From SG-bin9 sp049323835 (GTDB lineage Bacteria; Pseudomonadota; Alphaproteobacteria; Rhizobiales; Xanthobacteraceae), in the NCBI GenBank assembly GCA_049323835.1, contig JBMOOJ010000135.1, positions 1 through 45,558 of the forward strand: a DNA stretch of 45,558 nucleotides, given 5' to 3'. The notes below the pieces were generated by a model. That model was not told the origin of the DNA. It was given only the letters and a program-made list of their open reading frames with translations, and did not search any database. Shown here in pieces: positions 6,871 through 15,771 of the stretch. The stretch's first letter is position 1. The number at the start of each line of letters is the position of its first letter. A program made the translations under genes and the position numbers.

Positions 6871-8682
6871 TTAACCGCCCTTGCCATCCTTCTTGTCGGC
6901 GGACGCGGCCGAAGAAGTGTCCTCCGGCAGACCGTCCTTAAGCTTCGCCTCGATCTTCGGCAATTCGTCCGGCTCGGGCTTGAGGTCGCGCGCATGCGCC
7001 CACTGGAAGCGCGCCTCCAGCGTGCGGCCGACGCGCCAGTAGGCGTCGCCGAGATGATCGTTGATGGTCGGGTCTTCCGGCTTCAGATCGACGGCGCGTT
7101 CGAGATGCTTCACCGCGTCTTCGTAATTGCCGACGCGGTAATATGCCCAGCCGAGCGAGTCGACGATGTAGCCGTCATCCGGCCGCTGCTCGACAGCGCG
7201 GCGGATCAGCTTCATGCCCTCGTCGAGATTCACGCCCTGGTCGATCCAGGAATAGCCGAGATAGTTCAGCACGTGCGGCTGCTCGGGCTGAAGTTCGAGC
7301 GCCTTCTTCATCGAGGCTTCCGCCTTCGGCCACTGCTTCGAGCGCTCCTCGCAGATGCCGCGGAAATAATAGAACACCCAGGCGTTCTTCTCGGTGCCCT
7401 GCAATTCCTTCACGCCCTGTGCGTAGGTCTCGCTGCACTCGGCGAACTTCTTGCGTGCACGTTCGACGTTGCCAAGCGCCATGATCGATTCCTGGTCGCG
7501 GGGATCGCCCGCGATCAGTTCTTTCAGGATCTTGATCGCCTCGTCGCTACGCTCGACGCTGTCGAGGTTGGTCGCAAGGTTGATCTGCGCATTGCGCTTG
7601 AGCGGCGAACTCGCCGGCATGCGCTCATAGACCTTGATCGCCATCGCCGGCTTCTTCACCGTCTCGTAGAGATCGGCGAGCGAGAGCAGCGCCAGCGCGT
7701 GATCGGGCTGCAGGTACAGCGCGAGCTGAAGGTAGACCAGCGCGAGGTCTTCGCCGCCGCGCCGGGTCAGCGATGCACCGATGCCATAGAGCGCTTCCGC
7801 AGCGCCCGCCTGCGGAGTCGCGACGAGCGGCGGCAGCTTCTTGCCCGCGCGCAAATCCTGCATCGCCGCCGTCACCAGCGGATGGCGCGGCAGCTTCTTA
7901 TCGAATTCCTCGTAGATCGAGATCGCTGTCACACCCGGCTGCGGGCTCTTGTTGCGCGACAGCCAGCGCGCATAAGCGTCGTTCATCCGCAGCGCCGACG
8001 TGTCGAGCTTGTAGGCGCGCTCGAAACGCACGCCGGCATCCTTCTGCTGGCCGGCATTGTCGAGGATCAGGCCGGTGTGGAAATCCTTGAACAGCGGATA
8101 CCATTCGGGACCAGCCAGCCGGTCGATGCTGTTGACGCCCGCACGCGGTTCACCCGCCCCGGCGGCGGCCCACCCCGACAGCAGCACGGCGACGAGATCG
8201 GTAATCGGACCGCGCACCGACTGGTTGATGTTCTGCTGTGCGGCTGCGTACTGCTTCTGCTTGAGCGCGCGCACGCCGACAACCAGCCGCGCGACGCGGT
8301 TGTTCTTGTCAACGACGAGTACACGCTCGGCGAGCTTCACCGCTTCCTCGATGTTGCCGTCCGCAAGCGAGGAGATGAACGCACGATCGAGCAATTCATT
8401 ATTCTTGGGATCGAGGCGCAGCGCGTTGCGATAGAACAGCGCCGCCGCCGACGCATCGCGCTCCACATTGGCGTGGCGTGCCGCAAGGTAGCTGCCGGCG
8501 TTGGTGAAGGTCGATTCCACCCGCATCGGGCTTGCGGCCGCCGGCGTATTGCGGGCCTCCTTGACCCGCTGCGCCATCGCGTCGGTCGCGCCCAGCCAGA
8601 TGGCGGGCATCGCCAGCGCGACGGTGGCAAATCTGGTCGCAAGCCCGGCAGTGGCGGCGCGCCGCTTGAAGGAAGTCAGCAT
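6871..8682 (-). CDS. Secreted tetratricopeptide-repeat protein
   Basis: A 603-residue protein with an N-terminal signal peptide (MLTSFKRRAATAG..., hydrophobic core FATVALAMPAIWLG, likely cleavage after DAMA) and then TPR-like helical repeats along most of its length. They are clearest at the C-terminal end (for example HVLNYLGYSWIDQG, YIVDSLGWAYYRVGNYEDA, TINDHLGDAYWRVG). TPR arrays scaffold protein-protein contacts; a periplasmic location is inferred from the signal peptide. The tail is Lys/Asp/Ser rich. The start at 8682 places the signal peptide at the N-terminus; the frame is open 39 codons further but without sequence support. It is upstream of ispE with a 114-bp gap, so they could be co-transcribed. 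No specific function can be assigned. Confidence 0.85.
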   Translation of the reverse strand: MLTSFKRRAATAGLATRFATVALAMPAIWLGATDAMAQRVKEARNTPAAASPMRVESTFTNAGSYLAARHANVERDASAAALFYRNALRLDPKNNELLDRAFISSLADGNIEEAVKLAERVLVVDKNNRVARLVVGVRALKQKQYAAAQQNINQSVRGPITDLVAVLLSGWAAAGAGEPRAGVNSIDRLAGPEWYPLFKDFHTGLILDNAGQQKDAGVRFERAYKLDTSALRMNDAYARWLSRNKSPQPGVTAISIYEEFDKKLPRHPLVTAAMQDLRAGKKLPPLVATPQAGAAEALYGIGASLTRRGGEDLALVYLQLALYLQPDHALALLSLADLYETVKKPAMAIKVYERMPASSPLKRNAQINLATNLDSVERSDEAIKILKELIAGDPRDQESIMALGNVERARKKFAECSETYAQGVKELQGTEKNAWVFYYFRGICEERSKQWPKAEASMKKALELQPEQPHVLNYLGYSWIDQGVNLDEGMKLIRRAVEQRPDDGYIVDSLGWAYYRVGNYEDAVKHLERAVDLKPEDPTINDHLGDAYWRVGRTLEARFQWAHARDLKPEPDELPKIEAKLKDGLPEDTSSAASADKKDGKGG

Positions 8683-8854
8683 CTTGGTTCGAAAGCTCCA
8701 GATTGGCTCGAAATCATGCCAAGAAATCATGCCAAGGCATCCGCCCCGCCCGGCGCATCGAGCAACACGCACAATGGCCCGTTTGACGGCCAACCGCAAG
8801 GAAATGCAGTTCCGTCACGACGTTCGCGGTGTCACAGGTTCCAGAACCGCACTG

Positions 8855-8882
8855 TGGCGGCATCGTGGCCGAGATGCCGCCA
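8855..8882 (-). terminator. Hairpin just after the ETF-QO stop codon
   Basis: A perfect 10-bp inverted repeat TGGCGGCATC / GATGCCGCCA with an 8-base loop starts six bases after the stop codon of the ETF-QO gene. No U-run follows, so it could be an RNA-stabilising hairpin or a non-canonical terminator. Confidence 0.45.
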
Positions 8883-8888
8883 ACGCAA

Positions 8889-10547
8889 TCACATGCCTTG
8901 ATAATTCGGCCCGCCGCCGCCTTCCGGCGGCACCCAGGTGATGTTTCCGTTCGGATCCTTCACGTCGCAGGTTTTGCAGTGAACGCAATTCTGGGCATTG
9001 ATCACGAACTTGGGACCGGACGACTCCTCGACCCACTCATAAACGCCGGCCGGGCAGTAGCGATTCGACGGACCGGCAAAGACGTCGTGTTCCGAAGACT
9101 TCTGAAGCGCCATGTCGGCGACCTTGAGGTGGATCGGCTGATCCTCCTCATGGTTGGTATTTGACAAAAATACCGATGACAGCTTGTCAAAAGAAATCTT
9201 GCCGTCCGGCTTCGGATAGGCGTGCGGCGACTTGGTCTGCGCCGCGTCCAGCGTCTTGGCGTCGCGCTTGCCGTGGCCGAGCGTGCCGAACAGCGAGAAG
9301 CCGAACAGCGTGTTCGTCCACATATCGAAGCCACCGAGACCGACGCCGATGATGGTCCCGAACTTCGACCAGAGCGGCTTGACGTTGCGAACCTTGTGCA
9401 GATCCTTGCCGACCACCGAGCCGCGCCAGGCGTTCTCGTAGTCGATCAGTTCGTCGTTGGCGCGGCCGGCCGCGAGCGCGGCAGCGACGCTTTCGGCGGC
9501 GAGCATGCCGCTGCCCATGGCGTTATGAACGCCCTTGATGCGCGGCACGTTGACGAAGCCGGCAGCGCAGCCGATCAGCGCACCGCCCGGGAACGAGAGC
9601 TTCGGTACCGACTGGTAGCCGCCCTCGGTGATCGCGCGCGCACCATACGACAGCCGCTTGCCGCCCTCGAACACGCCCCGGACCGAGGGGTGCGTCTTGA
9701 AGCGCTGGAACTCGTCAAACGGCGACAGATACGGATCGTTGTAGTTGAGATGCACGACGAAGCCGACGGCAACGAGGTTGTCGCCGTAATGATAGAGGAA
9801 TGAACCACCGCCCGTGCTGTTGCCGAGTGGCCAGCCGAATGAGTGCTGGATCAACCCCTTTTGGTGTTTGGCCGCATCGATCTCCCACACTTCCTTCAGA
9901 CCGATGCCGAACTTCGGCGGCTCGCTGTTGGCGTCGAGCTTGAAGTTCGCGATCAACGTCTTGGCGAGGCTGCCGCGTGCGCCTTCTGCAAACAGCGTGT
10001 ACTTGCCGAGCAGTTCCATGCCGCGCGTGAACGAATCCTTCGGCTTGCCGTCCCGGCCGATACCCATGTCACCGGTGGCGATGCCTTTGACGCAGCCGCT
10101 CTCATCGTAGAGCACTTCGGCGGCCGCGAAGCCCGGATAGATTTCGACGCCGAGCGCTTCCGCCTTTGGCCCGAGCCAGCGGCAGACATCGCCGAGCGAG
10201 CCGATGTAGCAATGATGGTTGTTCATCAGCGGCGGCATCATGAAGTTCGGCAGCCGGATCGCGGCGCTGCCGGTCATCCAGTAAAAGCGGTCGTCCTTGA
10301 CCTGCGTCTTCAGCGGACAGTCGGCGTCGTCGCGCCAGTCCGGAAGCAACTTGTCGAGACCGGCCGGATCGATCACCGCGCCCGAAAGAATATGCGCGCC
10401 GACCTCGGATCCCTTCTCGACCACGACGACCGACAGGTCCGGATTGATCTGCTTCAGCCGGATCGCCGCCGCGAGACCGGACGGACCTGCGCCGACGATC
10501 ACGACGTCGAATTCCATGGATTCACGGGGCGGCAGTTCGGTGCTCAT
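8889..10547 (-). CDS. Electron transfer flavoprotein-ubiquinone oxidoreductase
   Basis: Membrane-associated enzyme that passes electrons from reduced ETF (from fatty acid and amino acid oxidation) to ubiquinone. The 552-residue protein begins with an FAD-binding motif DVVIVGAGPSGLAAAIRL (about residues 14-31), has the GxxxxS/GCAAGFVNVPRIKGVHNAMG region typical of the family, and ends with the 4Fe-4S module: CPAGVYEW and NCVHCKTCDVKDP supply four cysteines. Length matches the family. A terminator-like hairpin follows. It is divergent from the uracil-DNA glycosylase gene across a 244-bp region that holds short GCATGC-rich repeats but no clear operator. Confidence 0.95.
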   Translation of the reverse strand: MSTELPPRESMEFDVVIVGAGPSGLAAAIRLKQINPDLSVVVVEKGSEVGAHILSGAVIDPAGLDKLLPDWRDDADCPLKTQVKDDRFYWMTGSAAIRLPNFMMPPLMNNHHCYIGSLGDVCRWLGPKAEALGVEIYPGFAAAEVLYDESGCVKGIATGDMGIGRDGKPKDSFTRGMELLGKYTLFAEGARGSLAKTLIANFKLDANSEPPKFGIGLKEVWEIDAAKHQKGLIQHSFGWPLGNSTGGGSFLYHYGDNLVAVGFVVHLNYNDPYLSPFDEFQRFKTHPSVRGVFEGGKRLSYGARAITEGGYQSVPKLSFPGGALIGCAAGFVNVPRIKGVHNAMGSGMLAAESVAAALAAGRANDELIDYENAWRGSVVGKDLHKVRNVKPLWSKFGTIIGVGLGGFDMWTNTLFGFSLFGTLGHGKRDAKTLDAAQTKSPHAYPKPDGKISFDKLSSVFLSNTNHEEDQPIHLKVADMALQKSSEHDVFAGPSNRYCPAGVYEWVEESSGPKFVINAQNCVHCKTCDVKDPNGNITWVPPEGGGGPNYQGM

Positions 10548-10791
10548 GACGATCTCGTGTGGCCTTCCCTGACGACAACCATCGTCAGATCATTTCAGAA
10601 TGGTTCCAAGTGTTTTCTTGGAGTGTTTCTTTCCGATTTTTCGTGGAAGGACAACCCCGGCGACGCCGATCGCCATTGCATGCCAGTGCATGAGCATGCG
10701 TGAACCATTTCGCCAATCCGGGCGAAGGCTTACAGTGGCCGCGCGGACTTGGCCTTCGAGGCCAGAACCGCACTGCGGAACATACTCAGCG

Positions 10792-11646
10792 ATGTCTCTT
10801 CCATCTCCCGACCGGCCGCCCACGGCGCTTGAGCTACTCGCCTTCTATCTGGAGGCGGGTGTCGACTGCGCGCTCGATGACATGCCGCAGGATCGCCTGT
10901 CGGAAACGCCGGAACCGGCGGTGCCTGTCCAGCGCGCGGCCGCAGCGGAGCCATCCCTGCGCACCTTGCCGCCGAAAGGTTCGTCCGCACCTGCGCAAAG
11001 TTCAGCGCCGCGCGCTGACGCCGCACCGCCGCCCGACGTCGCGGCTCAGTCCGCGCGCGATGCAGCTGCATCGGCGAAGTCGCTGGACGAGCTACGTCAA
11101 TTGCTCGATGCCTTCGACGGCTGCGCGCTCAAGGCGACCGCGACGCGGCTCGTGTTTTCTGATGGCAATCCTGAGGCAAAGGTGATGCTCGTCGGCGAGG
11201 CGCCGGGCCGCGACGAGGACATCCAGGGACTGCCGTTCGTCGGCCGCTCCGGACAATTGCTCGACCGCATGCTGGCGGCGATCGGCCTCGACCGCACCAA
11301 GGTCTATATCGCCAACGTCATTCCGTGGCGGCCGCCCGGCAACCGCACGCCGACGCCGCAGGAGACACAAATCTGCCTGCCGTTCATCCGCCGCCAGATC
11401 GAGCTGGTCGATCCAGATGTGCTGGTATGCCTCGGCAATCCGTCATCGCAGACCCTGCTCAACACGCGCGACGGCATCATGCGGACGCGCGGCAAGTGGG
11501 TGCAGTACGATACGGGCAAGCGCACGATCCGGGCGATGCCGACCTTCCATCCGGCGTATCTGCTGCGTTCGCCGATCTACAAGCGGCTGTCCTGGCAGGA
11601 TCTGCGCGCGATCAAGGCCGCCCTTCACGAAAACGCGAGCGTGTAG
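10792..11646 (+). CDS. Uracil-DNA glycosylase, family 4-like with incomplete Fe-S ligand set
   Basis: DNA repair enzyme that removes uracil from DNA. The 284-residue protein has a low-complexity Pro/Ala-rich N-terminal region (about residues 35-95) followed by a catalytic domain with VMLVGEAPGRDEDIQGLPFVGRSGQ, NVIPWRPPGNR and FHPAYLLRSP motifs. In family 4 enzymes a 4Fe-4S cluster is held by a CxxC pair, a Cys in the (V)KCRPPxNR motif and a later Cys. Here only the second Cys of the first pair (FDGC) and the later Cys (QICLPF) remain; the CRPP cysteine is Trp. I recall that a UDG without the cluster has been described from Bradyrhizobium diazoefficiens; this looks like that type. The start at 10792 (MSLPSPDRPPTALELLAFY) follows the similarity; upstream codons look like intergenic DNA. 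Confidence 0.85.
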   Translation: MSLPSPDRPPTALELLAFYLEAGVDCALDDMPQDRLSETPEPAVPVQRAAAAEPSLRTLPPKGSSAPAQSSAPRADAAPPPDVAAQSARDAAASAKSLDELRQLLDAFDGCALKATATRLVFSDGNPEAKVMLVGEAPGRDEDIQGLPFVGRSGQLLDRMLAAIGLDRTKVYIANVIPWRPPGNRTPTPQETQICLPFIRRQIELVDPDVLVCLGNPSSQTLLNTRDGIMRTRGKWVQYDTGKRTIRAMPTFHPAYLLRSPIYKRLSWQDLRAIKAALHENASV

Positions 11647-11766
11647 AGCCGGCCCATGCGCTTGCATGGGTCTCGGCCCTCGGTCAAAGATGCCGCCGCC
11701 CGACATCAGCATTTGGCAACCGGCCGGCCCTGCTTCCGGATCGTTCAGCACATCAAGGATCACGCC

Positions 11767-12453
11767 ATGCTCAAATTCTATTTCAACACCGCGCCCAATC
11801 CGACCAAGGTCGCGCTTTTCCTCGAAGAGGCCGGAGTGCCGTACGAGGCCATTCCCATCGATACCCGCAAGGGCGATCAGCACAAGCCGGAGTATCTCGC
11901 CGTCAATCCGAACGGCAAGGTGCCCGCGATCATCGACGACGGCGTGCGCGTGTTCGACAGCAATGCGATCCTGCTCTACCTCGGCGAAAAAACCGGCAAG
12001 TTCATGCCGGCCAACACCCCCGCCAATCGCGCCGAGCTTCTGTCGTGGCTGATGTTCGTCGCCAGTGGCGTCGGCCCCTATTGCGGGCAGGCGGTGCACT
12101 TCAAGAACTTCGCGCCGGAAAAACTGCCGTACGCGATCAACCGCTACGCCTTCGAGGCGCAGCGCCACTTCGGCATCCTCAACGACCATCTCGCCAAGAA
12201 CAAATACATGGTCGGCGGCACCTACACGATCGTCGACATGGATGTCTGGGGCTGGGCGCGTCTCATTCCGGTCGCACTCGGCGAAGAGCATTGGGCCAAG
12301 TATCCGAACCTCAAGCGGCTCGTCGATGAAGTCAGCGCGCGGCCGGCGGCGGCGCGTGCGCTCGCGCTGAAGGACAGGCACACCTTCAAGACCGAGATGG
12401 ACGACGAGGCGCGCGGCAACCTGTTCCGCCACCTCAAGATCAGCGCGGCGTAG
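11767..12453 (+). CDS. Glutathione S-transferase (Nu/YfcG-like)
   Basis: A 228-residue glutathione transferase family protein: thioredoxin-fold N-terminal domain (MLKFYFNTAPNPTKVALFLEEAG, VNPNGKVPAI, FDSNAILLYLGEK for glutathione binding) and an all-helical C-terminal domain. The T/N-P-N-x-TK pattern near residue 8 resembles Nu-class (YfcG) enzymes that act as disulfide-bond reductases rather than classical transferases. AAGGA lies about seven bases before the ATG at 11767. A 120-bp gap separates it from the uracil-DNA glycosylase gene, and a palindromic repeat follows. Substrate unknown. Confidence 0.88.
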   Translation: MLKFYFNTAPNPTKVALFLEEAGVPYEAIPIDTRKGDQHKPEYLAVNPNGKVPAIIDDGVRVFDSNAILLYLGEKTGKFMPANTPANRAELLSWLMFVASGVGPYCGQAVHFKNFAPEKLPYAINRYAFEAQRHFGILNDHLAKNKYMVGGTYTIVDMDVWGWARLIPVALGEEHWAKYPNLKRLVDEVSARPAAARALALKDRHTFKTEMDDEARGNLFRHLKISAA

Positions 12454-12475
12454 CGGTCAGTTCAGCAAACAATCC

Positions 12476-12601
12476 CGTCATGCCCGGCTTTATGCCGGGC
12501 ATCCACGTCTTTTCGGGCCGTTCAACAATAAGACGTGGATGGCCGGGACATAGGCGAGCGAAGCGACGCCGTTCTTCGAACGGCTATGCCCGGCCATGAC
12601 G
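12476..12601. repeat. Dispersed palindromic repeat, family 1 (long form)
   Basis: Starts CGTCATGCCCGG and ends CCGGCCATGACG. Three nested hairpins: GCCCGGC..GCCGGGC, an ACGTCTT..AAGACGT pair in the middle, and an extra GGCGAGCGAAGCGACGCC / TTCGAACGGC hairpin near the 3' end that defines the long form. It follows the glutathione transferase gene and faces the convergent membrane glycosyltransferase gene. Confidence 0.85.
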
Positions 12602-12615
12602 CTGTGATAACGTTG

Positions 12616-14127
12616 CTACGGCGCCTTGGGCCGCACGATGGCCCAGCCGAGCCGCAACGGCGGCTGGCGGCCATTGACGAGCCGCTCGAACGCGCGCGGC
12701 ACTTCCGGCACGATGCCGGGGAAACGCTGAAGGATGTCGGCGGGCGGCGTGCCCGCCGTATCTGCAGCCCGCCAGACGACAATGCCGCCGCCGGCGTTGA
12801 AACGCGCCGCATCGATCCAGGGCGAGCGCGCCGGATCGGCATCGAAGAACACATGCGGCCGCGACGGGGCACCGAGACTGATCAGCAACGCGAATTGCGG
12901 ATCGCCGGCGACGGCGCGCAGCGGCTGGTTGGTGCGCCGCTGATAGTTCTCGGCGAAGAAGCGGCCCATCTCGCGCGCGGGAATCGCGGTTTTCACCTCG
13001 TCTGCCTCTGTCCACGGCTGGATCAGCGCGAGGCCGAGCACGGCAACTGCCGGCGCCAGCATGATCAGCAGCCAGACCGTGCGCAGGAACCTCTGCCGGC
13101 GCAGATAGATGAGATCGCCCGCAACGATCACTGCGGCCAAACCCGACATCGCCATTGCGACGCCGGCGCCGCCGAACACCATGTCGAACCCAAGCAGCGC
13201 CGACACGAGACTGCCGGCGAGCGCGGGCGCCAGCGCGAAGTAAAAGACGAACTCCTTGGCGAAGCGATCGACCGGCGGCCGGAAGATGATCGGCGCTTCC
13301 TCGGGCTTGCGCGCGAACCAGCGCGAGTTCAGCAGCGACAGCAGCGCGATTCCCGCCAGCGATGCTACGAGGCCACCGAACAGTACTGCGAACAGACGGC
13401 TGCGATCACCGAGTTCCGCGATCGACGGCAGGGATAGTGCCGGCATCACATCGTTGCGCATCAGCCAGATCAGGTAAGGCAGCGCCAGCACGACGACGAC
13501 CATCAGCGCGAACAGCGGATCGAGCGAGGCGACGGCGCGGCGGCCGCGCTCGGTCGCAACGAAGAACGCCATCAGCAACAGCAACAGCATCGCCGCCGCC
13601 GGCGTCGTGAGGAGAAGCAGCCCTGCCTCGATCGACAGCGCGAACCAGGCGTTGCGGCGGCCCTGCCCGGCGATCTGCCAAGCATGCAGCATCAGAAGCG
13701 CCCACAGCGGCTGCGCCAGCACCGAGGGCCCGAACTCGACGCCGGGGAAGCTGAACACGGCGATCGTCGCCGTCAGCAGAATAACGATTACCGCTTGCTG
13801 GCCGCCGACGATGGCGCGCGCGAGCTGGAACAGCGCCCACAGCATCGTCACGAGGCACGCCTGCGACAACAGGTAGACGCCGAAGATCGTGTTACCGGAC
13901 AGACGGAACGCGATATCGGCAAGCCAGAACGCCAGCGGCGGACCGAACGGCGTGCCGAGCGGATACTCGCGGCCGTAGGCGAGCGTGAGCGCCACATCGC
14001 CCGGCGGGCTGCGGTAGAGCAACATCGGCACCGTGAGCCACAGCGCCGCCATGAACAGCGCGGCGATCCAGAACATCAGACGCGGACGGGCGCGCACGAG
14101 TTCGACGATCAGGGACGTGAAGCGCAT
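12616..14127 (-). CDS. GT39/ArnT-like integral membrane glycosyltransferase
   Basis: A 503-residue polytopic membrane protein with about 10-12 hydrophobic segments and a soluble C-terminal part from about residue 365. The layout resembles lipid-linked sugar transferases of the PMT/ArnT (GT39/GT83) superfamily: a first membrane helix, then a periplasmic-loop motif with an acidic residue (SPPGDVALTLAYGREYPLGTPFGPPLAFW), where such enzymes keep their catalytic Asp and the DxxE-like loop. The acceptor and the sugar cannot be predicted. It lies 54 bp downstream of rnhB on the same strand and could share its transcript. Confidence 0.7.
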   Translation of the reverse strand: MRFTSLIVELVRARPRLMFWIAALFMAALWLTVPMLLYRSPPGDVALTLAYGREYPLGTPFGPPLAFWLADIAFRLSGNTIFGVYLLSQACLVTMLWALFQLARAIVGGQQAVIVILLTATIAVFSFPGVEFGPSVLAQPLWALLMLHAWQIAGQGRRNAWFALSIEAGLLLLTTPAAAMLLLLLMAFFVATERGRRAVASLDPLFALMVVVVLALPYLIWLMRNDVMPALSLPSIAELGDRSRLFAVLFGGLVASLAGIALLSLLNSRWFARKPEEAPIIFRPPVDRFAKEFVFYFALAPALAGSLVSALLGFDMVFGGAGVAMAMSGLAAVIVAGDLIYLRRQRFLRTVWLLIMLAPAVAVLGLALIQPWTEADEVKTAIPAREMGRFFAENYQRRTNQPLRAVAGDPQFALLISLGAPSRPHVFFDADPARSPWIDAARFNAGGGIVVWRAADTAGTPPADILQRFPGIVPEVPRAFERLVNGRQPPLRLGWAIVRPKAP

Positions 14128-14181
14128 GAAGGCCCGGCGAGCAATGAAGCGGCTGCCCCGTCTGTAAAGCGCGGCGCGCGA

Positions 14182-14877
14182 TCAGGCAACCGACGGAAGC
14201 GGCAAGCCCAGATCGAGTTCGGGTGACGGCGCGGGCGGTTGCAGCAGCGCCGCGACCGGCGCGAACAGGCGGCGGTGATGCACCGTCGGCCCGAGCCGCC
14301 GCAGCGCTTCGAGATGCATGGGCACGCCGTAGCCCATGTGGCTCTCGAAACCATAGCCTGGATGATCGAGCGCCAGCTGGCACATCAGCCGGTCGCGGGC
14401 CACCTTGGCGACGATCGACGCCGCCGCGATCGACACCACCAGCGCGTCGCCGCCGACAACCGCCTGACACTCGCACCTGACGTCGATCTTGTCGCGGCCA
14501 TCGACGAACACGTGCGTCGGCCGCTCCGGCAATGCGTTCACCGAACGCGCCAGCGCCCACAGCGACGCACGCAGAATATTGTCGCGCTCGATGCGCGCCA
14601 CCGAGGCGATGGTCACAGAGACTGCTGAAGTGGCGCAGATTTCGTCGAACAGCTCCTCGCGCCGCTCGCGCGTCAGCTTCTTAGAATCGTCGATGCCCTT
14701 CGGAATCCGCGTCGGATCGAGCACCACGGCAGCCGCAACCACCGGCCCTGCCAGAGGCCCCCGCCCTGCCTCATCGCAACCGGCAATGGGCCCCGAGCCG
14801 AGCTTGATCAACGCACGCTCGCGCCGGAAGCTCGGCGGCTTGACCTTTCTCGCGACGGGTTTCACGGCTCGAATCAT
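14182..14877 (-). CDS. rnhB: Ribonuclease HII
   Basis: Endonuclease that cuts the RNA strand of RNA/DNA hybrids and single ribonucleotides in DNA. The 231-residue protein has the catalytic GCDEAGRGPLAGPVVAAAV motif (Asp35, Glu36), a third acidic residue in VFVDGRDKI and a fourth in VARDRLM, all the usual metal ligands. The conserved HPGYGFESHMGYG is also present. The start at 14877 (MIRAVKPVARK) is chosen by similarity; an ATG 11 codons upstream is possible. The basic N-terminal extension of about 25 residues is common in rhizobial forms. It lies between a GNAT acetyltransferase gene and the membrane glycosyltransferase gene, all on the minus strand. Confidence 0.93.
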   Translation of the reverse strand: MIRAVKPVARKVKPPSFRRERALIKLGSGPIAGCDEAGRGPLAGPVVAAAVVLDPTRIPKGIDDSKKLTRERREELFDEICATSAVSVTIASVARIERDNILRASLWALARSVNALPERPTHVFVDGRDKIDVRCECQAVVGGDALVVSIAAASIVAKVARDRLMCQLALDHPGYGFESHMGYGVPMHLEALRRLGPTVHHRRLFAPVAALLQPPAPSPELDLGLPLPSVA

Positions 14878-14950
14878 GCTGCGATGGTGCGCAGGCGCAG
14901 TGGCCGGCACAACGGCGAATTCGGGTTATGCGCGCTGTCCACGCACCGGA

Positions 14951-15511
14951 TCATGCCCTGCGGTCCCGCCACGCATCGGCGGAGATGACGTAGACGCTGC
15001 GCGGCGGCCGTGTCGGCGAGGTGACATGGGAATGGTAGCGCAGGCCGAGCTTGGTCAGCGCGTGGACGGATGCCTTGTTGTCCGGATGCACGAGACCGAG
15101 CAGCCGCCGGCATCCTACCTCGCCAAAGCCCATGGCGAGCTGCGCCTCGCCTATCTCCGACGCATAGCCCCTGCCCCAAGCCTGCCTGGCCATCACGAAG
15201 CCGATCTCGAAATCGTCGGCTTCGAGCGCGTTGCAGGGAAACAGCCCGGCGAAGCCGATAACGTTGCCGTCCGCCTTCTCGGTGAGGATCGCGATACCGG
15301 TTCGCGTCTGGCCGAAGGTAAAGTGCTGGCGCACGAAGCCTTCGGCGCGCTCCATGCCCATGACGCCACCCTGAAACACATGGCGCATGACTTCGGCATC
15401 TCCGAAGATGCGCTGATACATCACCGGGATGTCGGCATCGGACGCGGCGCGCAGGACAAGACGCGGCGTTTCGATGATGACGGACGGATGCGATGGTGTG
15501 TCGGCAGCCAT
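14951..15511 (-). CDS. GNAT family N-acetyltransferase (RimJ/RimL type)
   Basis: A 186-residue acetyltransferase-fold protein beginning ETPRLVLRAASDADIP, the usual opening of the Acetyltransf_3 (RimJ/RimL-like) branch. The acetyl-CoA binding region is RQAWGRGYASEIGEAQL, and the VHPDNKASVHALTKLGL segment contains the conserved Asn that precedes the last strands. Members acetylate protein N-termini or small molecules; the substrate here is unknown. It is 73 bp upstream of rnhB and may be in one transcript with it. Confidence 0.85.
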   Translation of the reverse strand: MAADTPSHPSVIIETPRLVLRAASDADIPVMYQRIFGDAEVMRHVFQGGVMGMERAEGFVRQHFTFGQTRTGIAILTEKADGNVIGFAGLFPCNALEADDFEIGFVMARQAWGRGYASEIGEAQLAMGFGEVGCRRLLGLVHPDNKASVHALTKLGLRYHSHVTSPTRPPRSVYVISADAWRDRRA

Positions 15512-15621
15512 GCGCAGCGTTTAGAGTATTTCAATGTCCAGCGCGAGCGGCGCGACTGCGCTATCTCTCCCGCCTGCGGGAATAGGTAAAAGATAACGAG
15601 AGGTGTCGCCACATCCAACGT

Positions 15622-15712
15622 CGTCATCACCGGGCTTGACCCGGTGATCCACGTCTTAACAGCGCATTAGGAAAGCAAGGCGTGGATGGCCGGGTCAAGC
15701 CCGGCCATGACG
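15622..15712. repeat. Dispersed palindromic repeat, family 1 (short form), nested in another inverted repeat
   Basis: CGTCATCACCGGG ... CCCGGCCATGACG with inner hairpins. It is flanked by perfect 9-bp inverted arms TGTCGCCAC (15604-15612) and GTGGCGACA (15719-15727), and beyond these by degenerate CTCTCCC..GGGAGAGG hairpins at about 15567-15588 and 15732-15757. The nesting suggests one element inserted into another. Confidence 0.8.
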
Positions 15713-15771
15713 AAGAGAGTGGCGACAGCGCTCCCTCGCCCCATTTAGGGGAGAGGTAAAGAGACGCTCTC

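Noticed and set aside
6475..8901. 808-codon plus-strand open frame
   Set aside because: It lies antisense to ispE and the TPR gene; it has a His/Arg-rich composition typical of shadow frames in GC-rich genes and no recognisable family.
10768..10784. GAAC-N9-GAAC upstream of the uracil-DNA glycosylase as a LexA box
   Set aside because: The spacing is nine rather than seven bases, so it is not the alphaproteobacterial LexA consensus.
12476..12601. Palindromic repeats as insertion sequences or CRISPR repeats
   Set aside because: They contain no transposase frame, are not arrayed with spacers and differ in length; they fit dispersed intergenic palindromic repeats.
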